Positions 1-6,209 of a stretch of 8,462 nucleotides of DNA are shown here, piece by piece. Origin of the DNA: Candidatus Giovannonibacteria bacterium RIFCSPHIGHO2_02_43_16 (GTDB lineage Bacteria > Patescibacteriota > Minisyncoccia > JACPKW01 > UBA11713); the NCBI GenBank assembly GCA_001778545.1, contig MFHJ01000022.1:1-8462 (forward strand), given 5' to 3'. The first letter of the stretch is position 1. Each line of letters opens with the position of its first letter. Under the pieces are notes generated by a model. That model worked only from the letters and a program-made list of their open reading frames with translations, was not told where the DNA came from and did no database searches. The translations under genes and the position numbers were made by a program.

Positions 1-734
1 TCCCTTCCGCGAATTTTATCGTAGAAATGCGGGAGTTCACCTGCGGAAAGTTTTTTCAAATCAAAAACTGTCTTCATCCCTTTTCGCGAGAATATCGCTT
101 CTGTTTTTGGCCCGATGCCTGGGATTTTCCTGATAGCCATCGGCTCCAGAAATTTCTCGGCGTCTTTTTCTTCGACAACCGTAAACCCATCCGGCTTCTT
201 GAAATCAGACGCGATCTTCGCAATCAGCTTATTCGGCCCGATTCCGATAGAGCACGTTAACTTTTCTTTATCCCAGACTTCTTTTTTTATTTTCTTGGCA
301 GTTCTTATCGCCTCCTCCCAAATACCGAAGTCGGACTTCGGAGAGCCCTGAAGTCCGACTTCGGTATTTCCAGACAAGTCAAAATACGCTTCGTCCACGC
401 TTGCCTCCTCGACCAAATCCGAATGTCTTCTCAAAATTTCCATTATTTTCTCGGAAACTTCTTCATATTTCCTAAAATTTCCGGCAAGAAAAAAACATTC
501 TGGCTTTCCTTTTTCTCTAGACTCTTTGCATAGTCTCCAAGCTATGGATATCGGCAAAGCAGAATGGACGCCATATTCTCGCGCCTTGTAATTGGCTGTT
601 GAAACGACGCCCCGCCCCGCCCCATCTTTCGGATCCGCGCCGACAATAACCGGCTTTCCCCGGAGCCATTCATGGTCTCTTTCCTCAACTGCCGCGAAAA
701 ACGCGTCCATATCCAAATGCCCGATGATGCGCAT
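1..734 (-). CDS. dinB: DNA polymerase IV (Y-family, DinB), C-terminus cut by window edge
   Basis: Translesion DNA polymerase of the Y family, which copies past damaged bases in the cytoplasm. About 244 residues are visible; the end of the thumb and the little-finger domain lie beyond the left edge. The N-terminus MRIIGHLDMDAFFAAVEER carries the first metal-binding Asp (D8). The palm motif VDEAYFD supplies D114 and E115, the catalytic acidic pair. Residues 160-183 (TCSIGIGPNKLIAKIASD, then KKPDG) and the helix-hairpin-helix KIPGIGPKT near 203-211 are typical of the family. The ATG at 734 is the first codon of the conserved N-terminus, and TATAAT lies six bases before it. The gene follows the cation pump by 14 bp. 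Residues about 123-138 are an extra segment encoded by a 50-bp inverted repeat, absent from ordinary DinB as I remember the family. The frame stays open, so the protein is probably functional. Family assignment is secure. Confidence 0.95.
   Translation of the reverse strand, partial: MRIIGHLDMDAFFAAVEERDHEWLRGKPVIVGADPKDGAGRGVVSTANYKAREYGVHSALPISIAWRLCKESREKGKPECFFLAGNFRKYEEVSEKIMEILRRHSDLVEEASVDEAYFDLSGNTEVGLQGSPKSDFGIWEEAIRTAKKIKKEVWDKEKLTCSIGIGPNKLIAKIASDFKKPDGFTVVEEKDAEKFLEPMAIRKIPGIGPKTEAIFSRKGMKTVFDLKKLSAGELPHFYDKIRGR
320..369. repeat. 50-bp perfect inverted repeat inserted in frame in dinB
   Basis: The arms at 320-339 and 350-369 are perfect 20-bp reverse complements around a 10-base centre (340-349). 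Each arm also holds a near-palindrome of the form GAAGT-CSG-ACTTC. On the dinB strand the element reads NTEVGLQGSPKSDFGI (residues 123-138), between the palm motif DEAYFDLSG and the helix starting WEEAIRTAKK. By eye it has no stop codon in any of the three frames of the dinB strand, and one stop (a TGA) in one of the three plus-strand frames. The symmetry, size and in-frame position suggest a small palindromic mobile or repeat element tolerated inside a protein. No second copy is visible in this window. Confidence 0.9.
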
Positions 735-740
735 TAAAGA

Positions 741-746
741 ATTATA
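741..746 (-). promoter_or_regulatory. -10 box of a likely leaderless dinB promoter
   Basis: On the minus strand TATAAT (746-741) is followed by six bases (TCTTTA) and then the dinB ATG at 734, so transcription would begin on or next to the start codon. No Shine-Dalgarno sequence lies before the ATG. I see no convincing -35 box about 17 bp upstream, which would fall in the end of the pump gene. The call rests on the perfect hexamer and its spacing. Confidence 0.45.
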
Positions 747-748
747 AA

Positions 749-3328
749 CTAAGCGGTCTTACGGTTATATGTCCATTTGATAAATTCCATCAAAAACACT
801 TTGAAAATTCCGAGGGCGAAAATAGCAGCAAGCATGGGAAGGTGAAGCGGAGTCGTTTTCAAAATGAGATTCAACGATGGCATATATACGGCGAGAATCA
901 TCATAAGAAAACCTATGCCGACAGCAAAAAGAAGAAAATAATTATCTAAAAGGCTTGCTTTATAAATCGGCTTATCTAAAGTTTTGATCGAGAAAATATA
1001 AAATAAGGAAGATGTTCCCAAGGCAGCAAAAATAATTGTGCGCGTATATTCGATCGAAAAAGTTGTTTTCTCTAAAATGAAATAAAAAATCGAAAGAAGA
1101 ATCAAGTCCGTCACCACGGCAAAACTGAACGAAAGCATCTTGGCTTTTTTATCGAGAATCGGATCGCTTCTTTTAATCGGCTTTCTTTGCATTATTCCAT
1201 CCTCGCTTTTCTCAAACGCGAGCGCGAAATTTGGAAGACCATCCTGAACCAAATTTGTCCATAGAATCTGCACGGCGGTCATCGGCAAAGGAACTCTCAA
1301 AATCAAAGATCCCAAAACTAGAGTAATCTCAGTAAAACTCGATGCCAGAAGATAAATTACCACCTTTTTAATGTTATCAAAAGCGGTTCTTCCGTATCTT
1401 ATCGCCTGCGCGATTGTGCTTAGTCCGTCGTCCACCAAAACCAGATCGGAAGCTTCTTTCGTAACATCGGTTCCGGAATTAAGCGCGATGCCGATATCCG
1501 CGTACTTCAAAGCTGGAGCGTCATTGATGCCGTCGCCCGTTACCGCAACGGCTTCCCCCCTGTCTTTCCAAGCTTTTGTTATCTGCATTTTATGCTTGGG
1601 GTCCACGCGGGCGAAAATTTCCACATTGAGAATTTTCTGCTTCAATTCTTCGTCCGAAATATTTTCCAACTCCCTGCCCTCTATAATGTTTTTCGTGCTG
1701 AATCCGAGTTCTTCGCCGACGGTCAAAGCCGTAAGCTTATGATCTCCAGTAAGCATAATGATTTTTATTCCCGCGGAGCGAACTTCTTTAACGGTCTGGC
1801 GGACATCAGAACGTATCGGGTCGCGAATAACGGCAAGTCCTAAAAAAGTGATATTCTTAATCATTTTTAACAATTCGACTTCGCTTTTTTTCTCCATTTC
1901 TTCCCGCCTGATCGGAAAAGTTTCCTCCGCGGCCCCGATCACGCGAAATCCTTTTCTGGCCAGATTTTCAATATCAGAAAGCATCTCTTCTTTTCCTGGA
2001 AAATCGCGAGAAAGCTCTAGAAGCTTTTCCGGAGCTCCTGATATGAAAACCTGCGTTGTCTCGCCATGCTGATCGCGCGACGAATGAAAGGAAGCCATTA
2101 TTTTGGCAACTGAATCAAAAGGCAAAAAATTTATTCTGGGAAAAGCTTCTAGGATTTTTTTCAAATCAAGGCCTTTTTCGAAAAATGCTTCAAGTTTTGC
2201 TTTATCCGTTGCTTCTCCTTTTACGCATGCCTTTCCATTGTTATTTTCAATGATCGCTTCGTTCGCGAGCGCGATCGCGACCAACACGGAATTATCGTCC
2301 TTAGAAATTATTTTCTCAAGTTTCATTTTTCCTTCCGTCAGCGTTCCAGTCTTATCTATCAAAAGAATGGAAACCGAACCCAAAGTTTCGGCTGCGAGAA
2401 GCCGTTTGATCAGTCCGTTGTTTTTAAAAATATTTTTACTCGCGACCGCCAGAACAACCGCTATAGCCGCGGGAAGCCCCTCCGGTATTGCCGCGACAGC
2501 AACCGCGACGGCAGTAACAAATATTTGATAGAAATTAAATTTTTCAAGAATGCCGACAGCTACGATTATCACGGAAGCCGCGACAACAAGCACGCTTAAG
2601 AATTTGCCGAGCTTAGCCATCCGCTCCTGTAAAGGCGTCATTTCTTCGTCCGACTCTTCCGTCAGCGTAGCAATTTGCCCGATCTCCGTTTGTCTTCCAG
2701 TTTTAACGACAACCGCATCCCCCTCGCCTCGCTCAACCGCGCTTCCCATAAAAACCATATTTTTTCTATCCCCCACGACTTTCTCGCCCTCAATTTTTTC
2801 AATCTCCTTTTTTACCGGAGCAGATTCTCCGGTCAGCAAAGCTTCGTTTGCAAATAAATCTTTAGCCCTAAACAGCCTCGCGTCAGCGGGGACCTTCATG
2901 CCGTTTTTGAGAAAAATTACATCTCCTTGAACTAATTCAGCCGCTTCGACTTCTTTTATATTCCCTCCTCTTTTTACATACGCCATCACCTTAACTTTCT
3001 CCGCGAGGCGTTTTAAAATTTGACTCGAAGAATATTCCTGATAAAAACCGATGCCGACATTAAGAATAACGGACGCGACAATAATTATTGTATCGAGCTT
3101 CTCTCCGGCAAAAAACGCGAGAACGGCGGCGATCAATAAAATATAAACCAGCGGGCTTTGGACCTGCCCCCAAAGAAAAGCCAGAGCTTTAAATCCAGTC
3201 TCTTTCGGAAGCTCGTTCGGCCCGTATTCCAGAAGTTTCTTTTTGTATTCCGCTCTCGAAAGCCCGTCTCTATTGCTTCCGGTCGCCTTAAATACATTCT
3301 CAACCGAAAGCTGATAAAAATCCGCCAT
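749..3328 (-). CDS. P-type cation-transporting ATPase (P2, Ca2+-ATPase-like)
   Basis: Membrane pump of 859 residues that uses ATP to move cations, most likely Ca2+, across the membrane. In order: cation-ATPase N-terminal region (1-70), TGES actuator motif (166-169), PEGLP in M4 (282-286), phosphorylation motif DKTGTLT with D325, nucleotide-binding region with GEATD near 371, LTGD near 526-529, DPK near 576-578, hinge TGDGINDAP (597-605), and C-terminal membrane segments. Compared with SERCA, the site II residues are kept (E283, N692, D696). Of the site I residues, N768 is replaced by S664 and T799 by Q695, while E771 is kept as E667. This pattern recalls pumps that carry one Ca2+ per cycle. 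The usual KGAP motif reads SGAP (430-433), so the ATP-site lysine is missing. Length is normal for bacteria. The start ATG gives a full N-terminus. It lies 14 bp after mgtE and ends in TAG 14 bp before dinB. Family secure; ion inferred. Confidence 0.93.
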   Translation of the reverse strand: MADFYQLSVENVFKATGSNRDGLSRAEYKKKLLEYGPNELPKETGFKALAFLWGQVQSPLVYILLIAAVLAFFAGEKLDTIIIVASVILNVGIGFYQEYSSSQILKRLAEKVKVMAYVKRGGNIKEVEAAELVQGDVIFLKNGMKVPADARLFRAKDLFANEALLTGESAPVKKEIEKIEGEKVVGDRKNMVFMGSAVERGEGDAVVVKTGRQTEIGQIATLTEESDEEMTPLQERMAKLGKFLSVLVVAASVIIVAVGILEKFNFYQIFVTAVAVAVAAIPEGLPAAIAVVLAVASKNIFKNNGLIKRLLAAETLGSVSILLIDKTGTLTEGKMKLEKIISKDDNSVLVAIALANEAIIENNNGKACVKGEATDKAKLEAFFEKGLDLKKILEAFPRINFLPFDSVAKIMASFHSSRDQHGETTQVFISGAPEKLLELSRDFPGKEEMLSDIENLARKGFRVIGAAEETFPIRREEMEKKSEVELLKMIKNITFLGLAVIRDPIRSDVRQTVKEVRSAGIKIIMLTGDHKLTALTVGEELGFSTKNIIEGRELENISDEELKQKILNVEIFARVDPKHKMQITKAWKDRGEAVAVTGDGINDAPALKYADIGIALNSGTDVTKEASDLVLVDDGLSTIAQAIRYGRTAFDNIKKVVIYLLASSFTEITLVLGSLILRVPLPMTAVQILWTNLVQDGLPNFALAFEKSEDGIMQRKPIKRSDPILDKKAKMLSFSFAVVTDLILLSIFYFILEKTTFSIEYTRTIIFAALGTSSLFYIFSIKTLDKPIYKASLLDNYFLLFAVGIGFLMMILAVYMPSLNLILKTTPLHLPMLAAIFALGIFKVFLMEFIKWTYNRKTA

Positions 3329-3342
3329 AGTATGCTATATCT

Positions 3343-3954
3343 TTATATTATAATCGCGGCTACTACGAAATATATTAATAGGGCCAGGATATCTTGGGCT
3401 ATCGTTGTAAAAGGTCCGGCGCCAATCGCCGGATCTTTGCCGAAGCGCCTTAAGACGAGCGGAACCAGCGTTGCGATGACAACGGACAAGGTTGAGGCGA
3501 TCAAGATTGAAAAGCCGACTATTAAAGAAACTTCGAAATCATTAAAAACAAACATTGAATATCCAAAAAGGAGAATTCCCAACGCGGAACCGAGAAGGAA
3601 TCCGACCAATATTTCTTTTATCAAATATTTTCCGAGATCTATTTTCTCAATCACGAGCGCGCGGATAAACAAAGTTTCCGTCTGCGTCCCGACGGCGTCA
3701 GACATATAAACAATAACGGGTATAAAAAAAGCAAGGGCCAATTTTTCCAAAAGCGCCCCTTCAAAAAAACGGACAATAAGCGTCGCGATCATCCCCCCAA
3801 CCAGTCCGACGAGAAGCCACGGAAGGCGGACTTTTACCAGCCTTGTCGCGCTAAATTTGACGATATCCGTAATCGGCTCGCGAGCCAGATGCCCGAGCGC
3901 CTTATGATGATGGACTTGTTTTTCCTCAATCACGAACTTCAGCAAAACTCGCAA
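3343..3954 (-). CDS. mgtE: MgtE-type Mg2+ channel, membrane domain only
   Basis: Divalent-cation (Mg2+) channel protein reduced to its pore domain. It is about 203 residues, against roughly 450 for full MgtE, and lacks the N-terminal domain and CBS pair that sense Mg2+. Five membrane segments are visible near 44-62, 70-90, 112-136, 142-168 and 174-202. The PWLLVGLVGG, FFIPVIVYMSDAVGTQT and DPAIGAGPFTTIAQD motifs match the family. D188 aligns with the conserved TM5 aspartate that binds Mg2+ in the Thermus protein. A short soluble head carries a VHHHK cluster. The start is uncertain. The longest reading begins at TTG 3954 and overlaps the end of the cysteine-rich gene by 16 bp. GTG at 3933, just after that gene's stop, is an alternative that fits translational coupling. 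No clear ribosome site supports either. An in-frame stop at 3973-3975 rules out a longer protein in this frame. Confidence 0.88.
   Translation of the reverse strand: MRVLLKFVIEEKQVHHHKALGHLAREPITDIVKFSATRLVKVRLPWLLVGLVGGMIATLIVRFFEGALLEKLALAFFIPVIVYMSDAVGTQTETLFIRALVIEKIDLGKYLIKEILVGFLLGSALGILLFGYSMFVFNDFEVSLIVGFSILIASTLSVVIATLVPLVLRRFGKDPAIGAGPFTTIAQDILALLIYFVVAAIII
3347..3352 (-). promoter_or_regulatory. Possible -10 box before the cation pump gene
   Basis: A TATAAT hexamer (3352-3347, minus strand) sits in the last codons of mgtE, 18 bases before the pump ATG, and would give a leader of about 11-12 bases. It may be chance, since the end of mgtE encodes a run of isoleucines with ATT and ATA codons. 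No clear -35 box is seen. Confidence 0.25.
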
Positions 3955-4121
3955 ACCGCGGCTGCCTTTTTCTTATGCTCGCCTTTGGAAGGATCGCCGC
4001 AGCAATCTTTGCAGCAGAAAGTCGAACCCTCAAGGACGAAAGATCCTTCGGATCTCTCTTTTTTCTTGCCGCATTTTGCGCAAGTATAAGCCTTACTTGA
4101 ACCTGATTCTTGTTTTTCCAT
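3939..4121 (-). CDS. Small eight-cysteine, zinc-ribbon-like protein
   Basis: A 60-residue hydrophilic protein with cysteines in pairs: CAKC near 14-17, FCCKDCC near 35-41, and a terminal CEFC. Numbered from the ATG at 4121, the cysteines are at about 14, 17, 36, 37, 40, 41, 57 and 60. Such spacing suggests binding of zinc or another soft metal. The FCCKDCC stretch recalls short TRASH/YHS-like or metallothionein-like motifs, but I do not recognise a named family. The rest is rich in Lys, Glu and Ser, with no membrane segment. I prefer ATG 4121 over TTG 4127 because a perfect extended -10 box lies six bases before the ATG. The gene overlaps or abuts mgtE and is followed by two cation transporters, so a role in metal binding, sensing or delivery is a reasonable guess, not shown by the sequence. 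Confidence 0.72.
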   Translation of the reverse strand: MEKQESGSSKAYTCAKCGKKKERSEGSFVLEGSTFCCKDCCGDPSKGEHKKKAAAVCEFC

Positions 4122-4122
4122 A

Positions 4123-4141
4123 AACAAATTATAACAAATTA
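4123..4141. repeat. Two 9-bp direct repeats, 10-bp period, over the -10 box
   Basis: AACAAATTA occurs at 4123-4131 and again at 4133-4141 (plus-strand reading), one helical turn apart, covering the -10 region of the cysteine-rich gene. Tandem sites in this position can be an operator, but the stretch is AT-rich and short, so chance is possible. Confidence 0.35.
4128..4136 (-). promoter_or_regulatory. Extended -10 promoter of the cysteine-rich gene, likely leaderless
   Basis: On the minus strand TGT directly precedes TATAAT (4136-4128), a full TGn extended -10 element. Six bases (TTGTTT) separate it from the ATG at 4121, so the transcript would start at the start codon. No Shine-Dalgarno sequence is present. 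The site lies in the 27-bp gap after doxX, so the cysteine-rich protein, MgtE and perhaps the pump can be transcribed apart from the redox genes. Confidence 0.55.
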
Positions 4142-4148
4142 CTCAAGA

Positions 4149-4586
4149 TTACTCTACTTTTATGATTTTCCCTTCAAGCCCATATATCTTTCCGGCGCGC
4201 ATCGCAAACAGCAAAAGCAAAACTAAGGCGTAGACGACATGATCATCAACTATATAAGAATTCGCTCCTATTTTCGGAAATTGGAGAACCGCGAAATAAT
4301 AAAGGGCCATCATAAGGACGCCCGAAAGAGAACTGTATCGGACCAACACACCGACAATTAAGGAAATGCCGATCAGGATCTGCCCGTATTCGTTTAAGAG
4401 ATTCGTGACTGGAAGAATTTCCGGGCTCGCGAGCCAATGGTATAGCTCCGGAAATGTTTTCGCCGAATTTAGATAGCCGGCGGCCGACCAGTTGGGGTTT
4501 TTAAATTTTGAAATTCCCGCGTAAAGGAAAATCCATCCCATCGAGATCCGAAGAAGAAACACTGATAATTTTTGAGATTTGGTCAT
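4149..4586 (-). CDS. DoxX family membrane protein
   Basis: Integral membrane protein of 145 residues with about four hydrophobic segments (near 7-24, 67-84, 88-105 and 116-131). The N-terminal LRISMGWIFLYAGISKF and the late DDHVVYALVLLLL stretch are typical of the DoxX/DoxD family. Members include a subunit of archaeal thiosulfate:quinone oxidoreductase and, in mycobacteria, a partner in thiol and oxidative-stress defence. The protein has no cysteine, so any redox role would run through quinone or a partner. It starts 3 bp after the CcdA-like gene and is probably co-transcribed with it and the VKOR fusion. There is no Shine-Dalgarno site before the ATG, only an AT-rich stretch. Its presence right after two thiol-redox membrane proteins supports a shared job in the membrane. 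Family fairly secure; function inferred from context. Confidence 0.85.
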   Translation of the reverse strand: MTKSQKLSVFLLRISMGWIFLYAGISKFKNPNWSAAGYLNSAKTFPELYHWLASPEILPVTNLLNEYGQILIGISLIVGVLVRYSSLSGVLMMALYYFAVLQFPKIGANSYIVDDHVVYALVLLLLFAMRAGKIYGLEGKIIKVE

Positions 4587-4589
4587 AAA

Positions 4590-5309
4590 TTAAAAAACCG
4601 GGTTTAACGAATAAATCATATAAAATCCAAGCGCGAGAAGAGCAAGGCCGATGCCCAAACGCATAAGCCCGCGATGTTCTTTTCTCCATTTCTCCATCCT
4701 TTCGGACGAAGTGCCAAAATACGCCGCACCGATAATGAATAAAAGCGGAAAGATAAATACCAGATTATATAAGAGTAAGAGAGGAACAGCGGCGGAATAG
4801 GCCCCTTTGGACAATAATCCTAGAATCGCAAGATAAGGCGCCCCGGTGCACGGCAATTCCACAAGAACGACAAATACTCCGAGGAGCGCCGTGGTCAAAA
4901 ACAACAAGGCTGGGTGGCGACCTTCCATCTTGGCAATCCAGTTTGTGTAAGCTTTGATGCGCGTAGCACCCCCCGGAATCATCTGCAAAGAAAATCCCTT
5001 GCCGTACCAGAAATAATCTTTTATCTCAAATAAGCCCGCTATTATCGCGATAAGCGCCGCAATCCAATAAAAAGCGGAGGCAATTCCTGTCGATAAGGCA
5101 AATTTTAAAATTCCGAGTCCCAAAAGAAGATAGGTTATATAGACGATTGAAGCATAAAGGAGGCCGCCGAGAAGCATTTTGCTCGAGCTCTTGAAAATTT
5201 TCGTCATGAAAGCAATAAGGAAAATAAGTACGCCGAAGACGCACGGGTTGATACTATCAATCAACGCGGCGGAAATTATTATTCCTAAAGTTAATTCTTG
5301 TCCGAACAT
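4590..5309 (-). CDS. CcdA/DsbD-type transmembrane thiol-electron carrier
   Basis: Membrane protein of 239 residues with about six hydrophobic segments, in the size range of CcdA. Proteins of this family take electrons from cytoplasmic thioredoxin and pass them to thiols outside the membrane. The two family cysteines are visible: C23 in DSINPCVFG at the start of the first segment and C154 in VELPCTGAPY in the middle of the protein. These form the reversible intramembrane disulfide in CcdA and DsbD. The ATG lies 1 bp after the stop of the VKOR fusion and the stop lies 3 bp before doxX, so the three genes form a tight unit. There is no attached thioredoxin domain, so its outer partner would be a separate protein, possibly the thioredoxin domain of the neighbouring VKOR fusion. 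Family assignment is strong; the partner is inferred. Confidence 0.9.
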   Translation of the reverse strand: MFGQELTLGIIISAALIDSINPCVFGVLIFLIAFMTKIFKSSSKMLLGGLLYASIVYITYLLLGLGILKFALSTGIASAFYWIAALIAIIAGLFEIKDYFWYGKGFSLQMIPGGATRIKAYTNWIAKMEGRHPALLFLTTALLGVFVVLVELPCTGAPYLAILGLLSKGAYSAAVPLLLLYNLVFIFPLLFIIGAAYFGTSSERMEKWRKEHRGLMRLGIGLALLALGFYMIYSLNPVF

Positions 5310-5310
5310 T

Positions 5311-6108
5311 TTACTCTGCCGCGCAATTCGCGAAAGCTGATAAATCCTTAATCTGCTGAAGACCTTCGATCCGCTTAATCTCCGTTCCTCCAGATTCCAT
5401 GAGAAATGTCGGGGTTTTGGTTATTTTCTTGCTCAAACATAATTCCGGCCGGGGATTTTCTCCGTCTGGATGGCACTCGATAGAATTCAGCTTTTTAGAC
5501 GCTTCTCCAAAAATCATTTCCTGCCTTCTGCAAGTGCTGCATCTCACTGATTTATAATAGACGATTCCTTTTGAATTTAGGCATTGCATAAAATTTGAAT
5601 AATCTTTTTTGACTACCGTTCCTGTCTGGGCGAAATAAGTTACCCCAGCTGCAACCAAACCCGCTATCAGCACCGGGGCGCCCATTCGGAAAGCCGTCTT
5701 CGAATCCAAGCCGGAAGCCCAAAGCGAGGCGCCTATAATTATAAGCATCAAAACTTTTGAAGTTTCGCATAAAATGCAGATGGAATTAATAAAAAGAATT
5801 TCGGTCAAAGAAAGGTACAAAGACGGGACGAGCGCGAAAAGAGTGATTATAAATAACGTCTGGAACGCTTTATCCTTCCTTTTTAGAATCAAAAACAAAA
5901 CGGCGGCGAAATATAAAAGCCCCAAGACAGACACGGGGATGCCGAAAATCTCCGAATAAATGCTGGTCGTTACAACGTCGCAGGAAACTTCTTGGGAAAT
6001 ATCGCAAAAAGATTTTGATTGGGAATAATGTATATAAGTCAGATATGACATTATCCCAATGCCCGTGATCGCGCATAAAACGATCATCCAAAATGCGGAT
6101 TTTTTCAT
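5311..6108 (-). CDS. VKOR family protein fused to a thioredoxin-like domain
   Basis: Membrane enzyme for disulfide bond formation outside the cytoplasm. The VKOR part would regenerate oxidised thioredoxin by passing electrons to quinone. Numbered from the upstream ATG at 6117 (268 residues), loop cysteines C38 and C46 lie in FCDISQEVSCDVV and the active-site CxxC is C114/C117 (CILC), within a bundle of about four membrane segments. A fifth segment near 146-164 leads to a C-terminal thioredoxin-like domain with CSTC (C193/C196) and a cis-proline motif KTPTF. Four more cysteines (179, 215, 227, 265) lie in that domain, as in other bacterial VKOR fusions. I prefer ATG 6108 (MKKSAFW, 265 residues) because ATG 6117 overlaps the TATAAT box. 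The stop is 1 bp before the CcdA-like gene. The gene is divergent from the helicase. It replaces the DsbA/DsbB pair functionally. Assignment strong. Confidence 0.93.
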   Translation of the reverse strand: MKKSAFWMIVLCAITGIGIMSYLTYIHYSQSKSFCDISQEVSCDVVTTSIYSEIFGIPVSVLGLLYFAAVLFLILKRKDKAFQTLFIITLFALVPSLYLSLTEILFINSICILCETSKVLMLIIIGASLWASGLDSKTAFRMGAPVLIAGLVAAGVTYFAQTGTVVKKDYSNFMQCLNSKGIVYYKSVRCSTCRRQEMIFGEASKKLNSIECHPDGENPRPELCLSKKITKTPTFLMESGGTEIKRIEGLQQIKDLSAFANCAAE

Positions 6109-6115
6109 TAGTATC

Positions 6116-6121
6116 ATTATA
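6116..6121 (-). promoter_or_regulatory. -10 box of the VKOR redox operon, likely leaderless
   Basis: TATAAT (6121-6116, minus strand) is followed by seven bases and the ATG at 6108. A weak -35 candidate, TGGATG (6144-6139), lies 17 bp upstream and matches TTGACA at only three positions. The box overlaps the alternative ATG at 6117, which argues for the shorter protein. No Shine-Dalgarno sequence is present. Confidence 0.45.
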
Positions 6122-6152
6122 CGCTAGGCCGACTCACTCATCCAGTGGATAG

Positions 6153-6181
6153 TTGATTTTATCGGCGTTCTACTGTATTAT
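6153..6181 (+). promoter_or_regulatory. Sigma-70-type promoter of the DEAD-box helicase
   Basis: TTGATT (6153-6158) and TATTAT (6176-6181) are separated by exactly 17 bp. The transcript would start near 6188, giving a leader of about 12 bases. This is the best two-part promoter in the window and the only one here with a short leader rather than none. It stands back to back with the VKOR promoter. Confidence 0.5.
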
Positions 6182-6209
6182 TAGGCGTAGCAAATATAAA
6201 TGCCTAATA
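6179..6209. repeat. 8-bp inverted repeat around the helicase start codon
   Basis: TATTAGGC (6179-6186) and GCCTAATA (6202-6209) are perfect reverse complements with a 15-base spacer. The right arm begins at the G of the start codon. If the transcript starts upstream of 6179, the RNA could fold and hide the start codon. If it starts near 6188, as the promoter suggests, the left arm is not transcribed and the repeat could only be a DNA operator. Confidence 0.4.

Noticed and set aside
2272..2279. GCGATCGC octamer, like the cyanobacterial HIP1 repeat
   Set aside because: I noticed only this copy in the window, and the gene content does not suggest a cyanobacterium. It lies in GCG/GAT/CGC-rich coding sequence.
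1371..2930. Several long plus-strand open frames opposite the cation pump
   Set aside because: They are low-complexity Ser/Ala/Phe-rich shadows of the pump gene, without motifs or promoters of their own.
3158..3709. 183-codon open frame on the plus strand opposite mgtE and the pump N-terminus
   Set aside because: It is antisense to two well-supported genes, is Lys/Arg/Ser rich in the way shadow frames are, and shows no recognisable motif.
6115..6117. ATG 6117 as the start of the VKOR gene
   Set aside because: It overlaps the TATAAT hexamer. ATG 6108 gives a typical MKK signal-like start at leaderless distance. The choice is not certain.
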